Below, in pieces: positions 57,215 to 64,000 of a stretch of 64,000 nt of DNA. Each line of letters opens with the position of its first letter. Positions within the stretch are counted from its first letter, which is position 1. The translations under genes and the position numbers were made by a program. Source of the stretch: Gammaproteobacteria bacterium (GTDB taxonomy: Bacteria; Pseudomonadota; Gammaproteobacteria; Steroidobacterales; Steroidobacteraceae); the NCBI GenBank assembly GCA_004297335.1, contig SCUD01000035.1, forward strand, positions 1-64,000, given 5' to 3'. The notes under the pieces were generated by a model that saw only the letters and a program-made list of their open reading frames with translations, had not been told where the DNA came from and did not search any database.

Positions 57215-57913
57215 CTAACGGGAAGCGTCACTGCGGATCCGGCCGTCCACGAGCTCGACGATGCGGTCGCAGCGCCCGGCCAGGCGCGGATCATGGGTGA
57301 CGACCAGCAGCGCAAAGCCGCGCTCCTGGTGCAGCCGCCGCAGCAGCGCGAACACGGCGTCGGCGGCCTGGGTGTCGAGGTTCCCGGTCGGCTCGTCGGC
57401 GAGCACGAGGTCGGGCCGGCCGGCCAGCGCCCGGACGATCGCCACCCTCTGCTGCTGGCCACCCGACAGCTCGTAGGGCTTGCGGTCAGCCAACGGACCA
57501 AGGCCGACCGCCTCGAGCAGCGCCAGCGCCTCCTGCCGCTGCACCATCGTGGGGCGCCGGCCGCGGGCCATCGCCGGCAGCAGCACATTCTCGAGTGCCG
57601 TGAATGCCGGCAGCAGGTGGTGGAATTGGAACACAAAGCCAATGCTGCGGCCGCGCAGGCTGGTGCGGCGCCCATCGTCGAGGGCGCGGGTCGGTTCGCC
57701 CAGCAGGCACAGCTCGCCGGCGCACGGCGTATCCAGCAGGCCGATCAGGTTGAGCAGCGTGCTCTTGCCCGACCCGGATGGGCCGATCAGCGCGGCGAAC
57801 TCGTGCCGCCCGAGGCGCAGGTCGATGCCGTGCAGCACCTCGACCTCGCCCGGCGTGCCGACCGCGTAGCGCTTGCGCAGGCCGCGCAGTTCCAGCACCG
57901 GCGGTTCAGACAT
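57215..57913 (-). CDS. ABC transporter ATPase (LolD/MacB-type)
   Basis: Nucleotide-binding subunit of 232 residues. Walker A is [12 protein letters not shown], the signature is [15 protein letters not shown], and Walker B is [12 protein letters not shown]. The sequence is of the LolD/FtsE/MacB group. It overlaps the permease gene by 8 bases and is the last gene of an adaptor-permease-ATPase set, so it energises the FtsX-type permease beside it, not necessarily lipoprotein release. Confidence 0.93.
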   Translation of the reverse strand: MSEPPVLELRGLRKRYAVGTPGEVEVLHGIDLRLGRHEFAALIGPSGSGKSTLLNLIGLLDTPCAGELCLLGEPTRALDDGRRTSLRGRSIGFVFQFHHLLPAFTALENVLLPAMARGRRPTMVQRQEALALLEAVGLGPLADRKPYELSGGQQQRVAIVRALAGRPDLVLADEPTGNLDTQAADAVFALLRRLHQERGFALLVVTHDPRLAGRCDRIVELVDGRIRSDASR

Positions 57914-59126
57914 TGCGCAGTGCCTCGACCGGGTCGAGCCGCGCCGCCCGCCGCGCCGGCACGACCGCCGCCAGCATGCCGACGACCGTCGCCAGCGCTG
58001 CCGCGGCCAGGAACAGCGCGGGCGTCACCTGCAGCTCGAAGGCGCCGCGGCCGCTGCGCGCCAGGCCGAGCGCGTCCCAGCCGAGCAGAAGCGCGCCGCC
58101 GATCAGGCTGCCGAGCGCGGCGCCGATCAGGCCGACGATCGCGCCCTGCAGCAGGAAGATACGCAGCACCTGGGCGCGCTGCGTGCCGACCGCGCGCAGG
58201 ATGCCGATCTCACGGCCGCGCTGGACGACGCTGACCGCCAGCACGCTGGCGATGCCGAACGCCGCCGCCAGCGCGACGAACACGCGGATCAGGTTGCTGG
58301 AGAGCGTCTGTGCCGCGAGCGCATCGAGGATGTTGCGGTTGATCGTCATCCAGCTCTCGGCGGTGACGCCAAGCCGGGCGGCGATGCGGCGCGCGACCGC
58401 CTCGGCCTGCAGGTAGTCGCGTACCCGCAGGTCGATGCTGGACACGCCGCCCGGCAGGTCGAGCAGCGCCTGGGCCGGGCGCAGCGCCAGGTAGACGAAG
58501 CGCGCATCCAGCTCACGCGTGCCGAGCTCGAAGATCCCGGTAATCGTGAACACGTCGGCCCGGCCGGTGCCGGCGTCGAGCCGGATCCGGTCGCCAACCA
58601 CGGCGCCGAGCTCGGCGGCGAGCTGCGCGCCGATCGCGATGTCGTTGCCGGCCACCTGCCAGCGCCCGGCGACCAGGTGACGCGGGACGGGCACGATCCG
58701 CGTGTACTGGGCCGGCTCGATGCCCATCAGCGCGACCGAGCGGCTGGCGCTGCCGCGCCGGGCCAGCGCCGGGCCGGAGGCGAGCGGCGACACCGCGGTG
58801 ACCTCGGCGAAGCCGGCGAGCGCAGCGACCAGGCTCTGCCACTGGTCCACCGAGCGCAGCCGCTGGGCTCGCTGGTCGACCCGCGAAAGCAGGTGCTGCC
58901 CGGTACCCGCGCGCAGCGGCCGGGCAACCTCGTCCGGCGCGCGGATCCGGATGTGCGACTGCGTGCCGAGCGTGCGCTCGATGATCTGCGCCTGCAGCCC
59001 ACCGATCAGCGCCGTCAGGAAAACGATCACGGCGACGCCGACCGCGATGCCGGTGACGATCAGCAGGCTCTGCGCGCGGCCCTCGCGCAGCAGCCGGGTC
59101 GCCAGCGTCCATTCGAACCACAGCAC
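57906..59126 (-). CDS. ABC transporter permease (FtsX/MacB-type)
   Basis: Inner-membrane permease of 406 residues. One N-terminal helix (about 17-42) is followed by a large periplasmic domain and three C-terminal helices, with FVALAAAFGIASVLAVSVVQRGREIGILRAVG typical of FtsX permeases. No ATG is available. I use GTG at 59126 with GAGG upstream. It starts 12 bases after the adaptor gene stop. Topology fits MacB or DevC relatives. Confidence 0.88.
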   Translation of the reverse strand: MLWFEWTLATRLLREGRAQSLLIVTGIAVGVAVIVFLTALIGGLQAQIIERTLGTQSHIRIRAPDEVARPLRAGTGQHLLSRVDQRAQRLRSVDQWQSLVAALAGFAEVTAVSPLASGPALARRGSASRSVALMGIEPAQYTRIVPVPRHLVAGRWQVAGNDIAIGAQLAAELGAVVGDRIRLDAGTGRADVFTITGIFELGTRELDARFVYLALRPAQALLDLPGGVSSIDLRVRDYLQAEAVARRIAARLGVTAESWMTINRNILDALAAQTLSSNLIRVFVALAAAFGIASVLAVSVVQRGREIGILRAVGTQRAQVLRIFLLQGAIVGLIGAALGSLIGGALLLGWDALGLARSGRGAFELQVTPALFLAAAALATVVGMLAAVVPARRAARLDPVEALRNV

Positions 59127-59137
59127 GACCGGCGGCC

Positions 59138-60310
59138 TCAGCGGCGCGGGCGGGCGCGGGAGCCGGCCGCGGGCGTGCTGCTGCCGGGCAGCACCAGGTC
59201 GCCGGCGTCCAGTCCCTCGAGCACCTCGGCAAGCCCGAGGCCGCGCAGGCCGACCCGGATCGCGACCCGCTCGATCCGCCCGGCGCGCAGCCGCAGCACC
59301 GCCGCGCGGTCGCCGGCGGACTCGCGCAGCGCATCGGTCGGGATCACCAGCGCCCGCTCGCGCCGGCCGACCTCGACATCGATCGAGACGGTCATGTCCT
59401 GGCGCAGGTTCGCCGGCGGGTCCGGCACGACGACCCGGATCTCGATCGTGCCGGTCTGCACGTCGACGGCCGGGGCGATGAACGTGACGCTGCCGGGGAC
59501 GCGCTCGTCGGGGAACGCATCCGCGGACACCAGCGCCGGTTGCCCCAGCTGCAGCCGGTCGAGGCTGCGCTCGTCGACCGCGGCGACCACCTCGGTCGCG
59601 CCATCGACCGCGAGTTCGACGATGCCACGGCCGGCCGTCACGACGTCGCCGGGCTCGGCGAGCCGGCGCAGCACGGTGCCGGCGACCTGGCTGCGGATCT
59701 CGGTGCGGGCGAGCTGCGCGCGGGCCGTCGCCAGCCGCTCGCGCAGCAGCGTCTCCTCGACGCCGCCGGAGGCGAGTGCCGCAGCCACCACCCGGGCGCG
59801 CTTCCATTCCGCCTCCGCGAGCTGCAGCGCCTGTTCGGCCTGCTCGGCCCGCTCGGTTGCGACCAGGCCGCGACCGGCGAGTTCGCGCTGGCGCGCGGCC
59901 TCGCGCCCGGCCTGATCGTGACGCACTTCGGCGGCCGCGAGCGCCGCAGCGGCTTCCGGCCGCTGCCGCCCGGCCAGCTGGCCGAGCGCCGCCGCGGCCT
60001 CGCTGACGCGGGCGCGCTGCTCGCGATCCTCAAGGCGCGCAACCAGGTCGCCGGCGGCGATCCCGGCGCCCTCGGCGACCAGCCGTTCAACCAGCGTTCC
60101 GGTGATCTCACTGCCGATGGTTACGCGCGAACGCGTCTGCACCCGTCCGGTCGCGACGACATTTGCGACCAGCGGTGCGGCGCTGACCTGATAGACCTCG
60201 ATGGCCGGGGTCACGACGCCACGCGTAAGCCAGGCAGCGAGGACCAGAGCCGGCGCCAGCGCCAGCCACGGCCCGGGTCGCCTGAAAAATGCCGGCAGTC
60301 GTTCGACCAT
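59138..60310 (-). CDS. Membrane-fusion (HlyD/MacA-like) adaptor protein
   Basis: Periplasmic adaptor of about 390 residues. An N-terminal membrane anchor (about 17-33) is followed by a biotinyl-lipoyl-like half (VVATGRVQTRSRVTIGSEITGTLVERL), a helical coiled-coil hairpin rich in Ala and Glu (about 95-195), the second lipoyl half and a beta-barrel (IRVVVPDPPANLRQDMTVSIDVE). Start ATG 60310; GTG 60322 is an alternative. It should link the permease to an outer-membrane channel, which is not in the window. Confidence 0.9.
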   Translation of the reverse strand: MVERLPAFFRRPGPWLALAPALVLAAWLTRGVVTPAIEVYQVSAAPLVANVVATGRVQTRSRVTIGSEITGTLVERLVAEGAGIAAGDLVARLEDREQRARVSEAAAALGQLAGRQRPEAAAALAAAEVRHDQAGREAARQRELAGRGLVATERAEQAEQALQLAEAEWKRARVVAAALASGGVEETLLRERLATARAQLARTEIRSQVAGTVLRRLAEPGDVVTAGRGIVELAVDGATEVVAAVDERSLDRLQLGQPALVSADAFPDERVPGSVTFIAPAVDVQTGTIEIRVVVPDPPANLRQDMTVSIDVEVGRRERALVIPTDALRESAGDRAAVLRLRAGRIERVAIRVGLRGLGLAEVLEGLDAGDLVLPGSSTPAAGSRARPRR

Positions 60311-60330
60311 CGCCGGCGACACCAGCTGAT

Positions 60331-60615
60331 TCAGCGCGCGCTGCTGCCGGCCACCGGCCGCGGCTCATCCACCCGGTAGACGGCGGAGATCTCGTGGCTC
60401 ACGGTGTCGCGCAGCACATTGAACCACTGCCCGCAGCCATGCGTATGGCACCAGCGCTCGGCGAGCTCACCCCGCGGATTGGCCCGGAAATACAGATAGC
60501 GCCCCCATTCCTCGTCGCTGCAGCCCGGCCCCGGGCGCGCGATATGCGACTCGCCGCCATAGCTGAACTCGGGCTCGTCACGCGGGCCGCAAAACGGGCA
60601 TTCAATCGTCAGCAT
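60331..60615 (-). CDS. soxD: Sarcosine oxidase delta subunit
   Basis: Zinc-binding subunit of 94 residues of heterotetrameric sarcosine oxidase. It starts MLTIECPFCGPRDEPEFSYG, with HIARPG, WGRYLYFRANPRGELAERW and HGCGQWFNVLRDTVSHEI, all SoxD features. Candidate zinc ligands are C6, C9, H59 and C61. The gene is normally between soxB and soxA. Here it is alone on the minus strand, between a lyase gene and an ABC exporter, while soxB starts on the plus strand at 63710. Confidence 0.92.
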   Translation of the reverse strand: MLTIECPFCGPRDEPEFSYGGESHIARPGPGCSDEEWGRYLYFRANPRGELAERWCHTHGCGQWFNVLRDTVSHEISAVYRVDEPRPVAGSSAR

Positions 60616-60628
60616 CGGCAGCTCCCGG

Positions 60629-60645
60629 AAAAGGGGACTGTCCCC
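60629..60645. repeat. Third copy of GGGGACWGTCCCC repeat
   Basis: AAAAGGGGACTGTCCCC lies between the lyase stop and soxD. The core palindrome is identical to the second copy at 41559, but the right-hand T-run is missing. Confidence 0.75.
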
Positions 60646-60649
60646 AATA

Positions 60650-62278
60650 TTACAGCTTTGCCAGCAGGCGGAGCAGCGGTTGCGGCTCGCCCATCCGGAA
60701 CAGCGGCGCGAAGCTGTTGTCGCGGAAGGCCGCGACCATCTCGCGGATCGGGCGATCGAGCTGCATGTCCTCGGTCATGTACGGCACATGGCTGCGGACA
60801 AAGTCGAACGCGGCGCGCGTCGGGCCCAGCCGGTCGGCGCCGCGGATCTCGACGGCCTGCGCCAGCGCGATCAGCTGCATCGCGACGATCTTCTCGGTCA
60901 GGTTGATCACCAGCGCGCAGTCGCGCGCGGCGTGCACGCCGAGCGAAACCTTGTCCTGGTTGTGGCATTCGGTCGACTGCGAGTGCACCGAGGCCGGGTT
61001 GCAGCGCATCAGCGCCTCGACCAGCAGCGAGGTGCAGGCGAGCTGCATGCCCTTGAAGCCGTGGAACACGGCGCGCTGTTCCTCGCTGCGGCCCGGGTCG
61101 ACGAGGTTGGCCGGCAGGCCATTGCTGAACTTCTCGTCGATGATCAGCTCGAGCTGGCGCTCGGCCATCTGCGCGACGTTGGCGACCGCGGTCTTCAGCG
61201 CGTCCATCGCCATGCACACATGCCCGCCATAGAAGTTGCCGGCGTTGAACAGGTGCCCGGTCGCGGCGTCGTACAGCGGATTGTCGTTGGCGGAGTTCAG
61301 CTCGTTCTCGATCCACTGCGTCGCCCATTCGAGTACGTCGTCGAGCACGCCCGCGATCTGCGGCGAGCAGCGGATCGAATAGCGGTCCTGGATCTTGAGG
61401 CGCAGCCGCCGCGCCTCGGCGCCGTCGAAGGCGCCAACCTCGGCGAACACCTCGTCGAGGTTGCGCGCCAGGTGGCTGCCGTCGAGCCAGGCCAGCACCT
61501 GGGCCGCGAAGCGCTGCTGGCCACGATGGTTCTTCAGCACGTGGGCGAGCGGCTCGAAGGCGTTGCGTACGCCGAGCAGTGCCTCGGTGGTCATGGCCGT
61601 GGTCAGTGCCGAGAATTCGACGATCTGCGCGGCGCGGAACAGGTTGATCGCCGCGACGCCGGTCATCACCGAGGTGCCATTGACGATCCCAAGCCCTTCC
61701 TTGGCGCGCAGCGTCAACGGCTTCAGGCCGCATTCGGCCAGCGCCTCGGCGGCTGGCATGATCCGGCCGCGGAACCAGACCTCGCGGTCGCCACACAGCG
61801 TCGCGCCGAGATAGGACAGCGGCACCAGGTCGCCGCTCGCACCCACCGAACCCTGCACCGGGATGCACGGCGTGATGCCATGGTTCAGGAAGTCGACCAT
61901 CTGCTGCAGCAGTTCTACCCGCACGCCCGAATAGCCCTTGGTGTTGGAATTGAGCCGGGCGAGCAGGATCGCGCGGCCCTCGGGCACGCCGAAGTATTCG
62001 CCGGTGCCGGAACCGAGGCAGCGCAGCAGGTTGCGCTGCAGCTCGTCCACGCGCTCGCGTGACAGCTGCCGGTCGCAACTGTCGCCGAAGCCGGTGGTGA
62101 CACCGTAGATCGGCTTGCCCTCGGCAATCAGCTGGTCATTCAGCGCACGCGAAGCCCGCACCTGCGCGAGGCAGGCCGGATCCGGGTCGAGCGCCACCGG
62201 AAAGTCGAGGAAGGCTACGCACATCAGCTCGCCGATCGTGAGCGTGCGGCCGTTGATCAGGACGGTATCGCGGTGCAT
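60650..62278 (-). CDS. Aromatic amino acid ammonia-lyase/HutH superfamily enzyme
   Basis: MIO-dependent lyase family, 542 residues. The MIO triad is A147-S148-G149 in GSVGASGDLVPL, and the catalytic tyrosine is Y58 in IYGVTTGFGD. The ring-recognition dipeptide, Ser-His in histidine lyases, His-Leu in tyrosine lyases and Phe-Leu in phenylalanine lyases, is here C87-L88 (QRNLLRCLGSG). No hutU, hutI or hutG is nearby, so histidine use is doubtful. It could act on another aromatic amino acid, as lyase or aminomutase. It starts 161 bases from a divergent Lrp-type gene. Confidence 0.9.
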   Translation of the reverse strand: MHRDTVLINGRTLTIGELMCVAFLDFPVALDPDPACLAQVRASRALNDQLIAEGKPIYGVTTGFGDSCDRQLSRERVDELQRNLLRCLGSGTGEYFGVPEGRAILLARLNSNTKGYSGVRVELLQQMVDFLNHGITPCIPVQGSVGASGDLVPLSYLGATLCGDREVWFRGRIMPAAEALAECGLKPLTLRAKEGLGIVNGTSVMTGVAAINLFRAAQIVEFSALTTAMTTEALLGVRNAFEPLAHVLKNHRGQQRFAAQVLAWLDGSHLARNLDEVFAEVGAFDGAEARRLRLKIQDRYSIRCSPQIAGVLDDVLEWATQWIENELNSANDNPLYDAATGHLFNAGNFYGGHVCMAMDALKTAVANVAQMAERQLELIIDEKFSNGLPANLVDPGRSEEQRAVFHGFKGMQLACTSLLVEALMRCNPASVHSQSTECHNQDKVSLGVHAARDCALVINLTEKIVAMQLIALAQAVEIRGADRLGPTRAAFDFVRSHVPYMTEDMQLDRPIREMVAAFRDNSFAPLFRMGEPQPLLRLLAKL

Positions 62279-62335
62279 GGGAACCCCCGTGGCGCTGGCC
62301 GGAGCCGGTTGCAGAAGCTGGAAATCCTATGCCCC

Positions 62336-62364
62336 TTGCGGCGAAATTGGCTTGCGTTTATTGT
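62336..62364 (+). promoter_or_regulatory. Candidate sigma-70 promoter for lrp-type gene
   Basis: TTGCGG (62336) and TATTGT (62359) are separated by 17 bases in the divergent lyase/regulator gap. An ATTC-TTT-GAAT inverted repeat lies just downstream. Confidence 0.45.
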
Positions 62365-62439
62365 CCTGAGGAGCGATTCTTTGAATGATCCTTTGTGCAA
62401 CAGGCGTCAGACTGGTAGATTCATTCGGAGGAATCCGGG

Positions 62440-62961
62440 ATGTCCGATCGCCCGCTCGATGCCTGCGACCAGCGCATGCTGGCGGCGCTGCAGCGCGATG
62501 GCCGCATCACCAACCAGCGCCTCGCCGAGTCGGTCGGGACCTCCGCCGCGGCTTGCTGGCGCCGGCTGCAGCGACTCGTCACGGGCGGCACGATCCGGCG
62601 CTTCACGGCAATCGTGGATCCCGCAAGCCTCGGCTACCAGCTGTGCGCGCTGACCTACGTGACGCTGGCCCGGCACTCGCGTGACGTCGCGGTGCAGTTC
62701 GAGCGTGCGGTCACCGAGCGCGACGAGGTCTTCGATTGCCTGGCGGTGACCGGGGACGCCGACTTCCTGCTGCGCATCTACGTCACCGGCATGGCCGGCT
62801 ACGACCGCTTTCTCGAGGATTTCCTGTTCACCCTGCCAGGAGTCTCGACCGTGCGCACGAGCTTCGTGCTGCGCGAGGTCAAGGCCGGTGGCGTGCTGGC
62901 GCCGGCACCGCCGGCGGCGCCGGCCCGCGAGCTGCGCGGCCGCCGGGCGCAGCGGCGGTGA
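62440..62961 (+). CDS. Lrp/AsnC family transcriptional regulator
   Basis: Regulator of 173 residues. The N-terminal helix-turn-helix (LDACDQRMLAALQRDGRITNQRLAESVGTSAAACWRRLQRL, in two halves) is followed by an effector RAM domain (about 70-150). GGAGG stands before the ATG. A tail of about 20 residues rich in Ala, Pro and Arg is extra. It is divergent from the lyase gene and probably responds to an amino acid and controls it. Confidence 0.92.
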   Translation: MSDRPLDACDQRMLAALQRDGRITNQRLAESVGTSAAACWRRLQRLVTGGTIRRFTAIVDPASLGYQLCALTYVTLARHSRDVAVQFERAVTERDEVFDCLAVTGDADFLLRIYVTGMAGYDRFLEDFLFTLPGVSTVRTSFVLREVKAGGVLAPAPPAAPARELRGRRAQRR

Positions 62962-62999
62962 GGGCCCGGGTGCGCGGTCCGGCTGGCCACGGGGGTCGC

Positions 63000-63617
63000 G
63001 TGGGCGCGACGGACAAGGCGGGGCCGCGCCGGCGAGCACGAGCCGTTCCGGGCGGCAAGCGCCCGGCGCCACTCGGTCGCGAAGCGTGGCTGGACGCCGC
63101 GAGGTCGGCGCTGATCGAGGCCGGCATCGGCGGCGTCGAGGTCGGCAAGCTGGCGCGCCGACTCGGCGTCACCCGCGGAGGGTTCTACTGGTTCTTCCGC
63201 AGCCGCGCCAGATTGCTGGACGAGCTGCTGGCGTACTGGGAGCGGACCAGCGCTGCCCTGTTCGAAGGCATCCTGCGCCACGATACGCGTCATGGCATCC
63301 GGGAGTTCAGGGCTCTCGTCGATCTGTGGCTCCAGGAGACAGAGTACGATCCGGCCTGGGATGCGGCGATCCGCGACTGGGCCCGCACCTCGCCGAAGGT
63401 CGCCCGCGTTGTCCGCCGCGCCGACGACCGGCGCATCGAGGTGTTGCGCCAGGTGTTCATGGACCTCGGCTACGGGAATCCCGAGGCGCTGGTGCGGGCG
63501 CGCGTGACCTATTACCACCAGATCGGCTACTACGCGCTCGGCGTCCGGCAGACCCGGCGCGAGCGCCTGAAGCTGCTGCCGTACTACGTGAAGGTGCTGA
63601 CCGGCCGCCCCGCCTGA
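63000..63617 (+). CDS. TetR family transcriptional regulator
   Basis: Regulator of about 205 residues. The helix-turn-helix is at about residues 30-70 (ARSALIEAGIGGVEVGKLARR followed by LGVTRGGFYWFFRSRARLL), and a helical effector domain follows. No ATG fits. I chose GTG 63000; GTG at 62970, or at 62958 overlapping the Lrp stop (GTGA), would lengthen it. A 12-bp palindrome lies 47 bases downstream, just before soxB, and is its likely site. Confidence 0.88.
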   Translation: MGATDKAGPRRRARAVPGGKRPAPLGREAWLDAARSALIEAGIGGVEVGKLARRLGVTRGGFYWFFRSRARLLDELLAYWERTSAALFEGILRHDTRHGIREFRALVDLWLQETEYDPAWDAAIRDWARTSPKVARVVRRADDRRIEVLRQVFMDLGYGNPEALVRARVTYYHQIGYYALGVRQTRRERLKLLPYYVKVLTGRPA

Positions 63618-63664
63618 CCGGGCCGGCGCTTGACAGCGGTGGACGCATTCCGGAGACTTCCCCA

Positions 63665-63676
63665 TACACTAGTGTA
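63665..63676. promoter_or_regulatory. Perfect palindrome upstream of soxB (putative TetR operator)
   Basis: TACACTAGTGTA is a perfect 12-bp palindrome between the TetR gene and soxB, 33 bases before the soxB start. TTGACA at 63630 may be a -35 element, though a matching -10 is weak. Size and symmetry fit TetR-family operators. Confidence 0.6.
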
Positions 63677-63709
63677 CGGACGGGCCGCAGCAGCCAGCAG
63701 CAGATGACG

Positions 63710-64000
63710 ATGGCGAGGTATTCCCTGCCGGTCCTGTTCGGTCACGCGCTCAGCGGCCACCGCCACTGGCCGCGGGCGCTGCGTTGCGCTGAGTCGAAGG
63801 CGGCTTACGATGCACTGATCGTCGGTGGTGGCGGCCACGGCCTTGCCACCGCGTATTTTCTCGCGGCGCGGCACGGTATGCGCAATATCGCCGTGCTCGA
63901 CAAGGGCGCGATCGGCCACGGCAATTCCGGGCGCAACACCCAGGTCGTGCGCTCGGATTATTTCCACCTGCCCAGCTCCCGCTTCTTCGAACGCTCGCTC
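63710..64000 (+). CDS. soxB: Sarcosine oxidase beta subunit, 5' part
   Basis: The gene runs off the right edge; 97 codons are visible. The start MARYSLPVLFGHALSGHRHW and the FAD motif ALIVGGGGHGLATAYFLAARHG, then GAIGHGNSGRNTQVVRSDY, are typical of SoxB, the flavin subunit that oxidises sarcosine to glycine and formaldehyde or methylene-tetrahydrofolate. An ATG two codons earlier (63704) is possible. soxA and soxG would lie further right if present. Confidence 0.9.
   Translation, partial: MARYSLPVLFGHALSGHRHWPRALRCAESKAAYDALIVGGGGHGLATAYFLAARHGMRNIAVLDKGAIGHGNSGRNTQVVRSDYFHLPSSRFFERSL

Noticed and set aside
57215..60310. Calling the ABC set LolCDE
   Set aside because: There is a single permease with a HlyD-type adaptor, not two Lol permeases, so it is better described as a MacAB/DevBCA-like exporter.
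60650..62278. Naming the lyase HutH (histidine ammonia-lyase)
   Set aside because: The selectivity dipeptide is not Ser-His and no other hut genes are nearby.

Overview
The window is about 64 kb of very GC-rich bacterial chromosome, tightly packed, with no gene-free stretch over 300 bases. The order of conserved genes points to Gammaproteobacteria: ndk-rlmN-pilW-hisS-yfgM-bamB-der, and queA-tgt-yajC-secD-secF. I cannot place it more finely from sequence alone. Almost every long open frame antisense to these genes is a GC shadow and has been left out.

Layout. (1) 1-3282: an exported RHS/YD-repeat protein, cut by the left edge. (2) 3431-12272, minus strand: GTPase Der, BamB, YfgM-like protein, HisS, PilW/PilF, RlmN, Ndk, then a reduced Fe-S assembly set (IscA, a degenerate IscU-like protein, cysteine desulfurase). 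The rodZ and ispG genes that usually sit between pilW and hisS are missing. (3) 12346-19289: a SuhB-like phosphatase, a TerC membrane protein, SecF/SecD/YajC, and the queuosine genes tgt and queA. (4) 19323-21508: an ECF sigma factor, a membrane anti-sigma candidate and an exported double-PDZ protein, next to tRNA-Leu(CAA). (5) 21596-25244: Nudix hydrolase, 7Fe ferredoxin, DsbC, XerD-type recombinase and an acyltransferase.

(6) 25263-45135 is the largest functional block. It holds fused acyl-CoA mutase IcmF, a TetR regulator, a thiolase, a FadR-type GntR regulator, isovaleryl-CoA dehydrogenase, both methylcrotonyl-CoA carboxylase subunits, methylglutaconyl-CoA hydratase, two short-chain dehydrogenases, an M16 peptidase pair, ETF-ubiquinone oxidoreductase and acetoacetyl-CoA synthetase. 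Together these oxidise leucine and probably isoleucine-derived acyl-CoAs, pass electrons to quinone through ETF, and activate and cleave acetoacetate. HMG-CoA lyase is not in the window. Several inverted repeats in the promoters look like regulator sites.

(7) 45140-50992: ZapE, a HicBA toxin-antitoxin pair beside a HigA remnant, a large M28 peptidase-PDZ-propeller protein, and a tandem GFA-domain protein. (8) 51010-57130: glutamate synthase (gltBD). (9) 57215-60310: an ABC exporter (adaptor, permease, ATPase). (10) 60331-64000: an orphan sarcosine oxidase delta subunit, an aromatic amino acid lyase-family enzyme with an unusual selectivity dipeptide, an Lrp-type regulator, a TetR regulator, and the start of sarcosine oxidase beta subunit behind a perfect 12-bp palindrome.

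The most interesting items are the split sarcosine oxidase/lyase locus with its TetR palindrome, IcmF beside isovaleryl-CoA dehydrogenase, the shared TTTTGC-N3/4-GCAAAA elements, the textbook GntR operator, the degenerate IscU, and GGGGACWGTCCCC palindromic repeats that have entered a coding sequence. I saw no CRISPR array, complete insertion sequence or rRNA.
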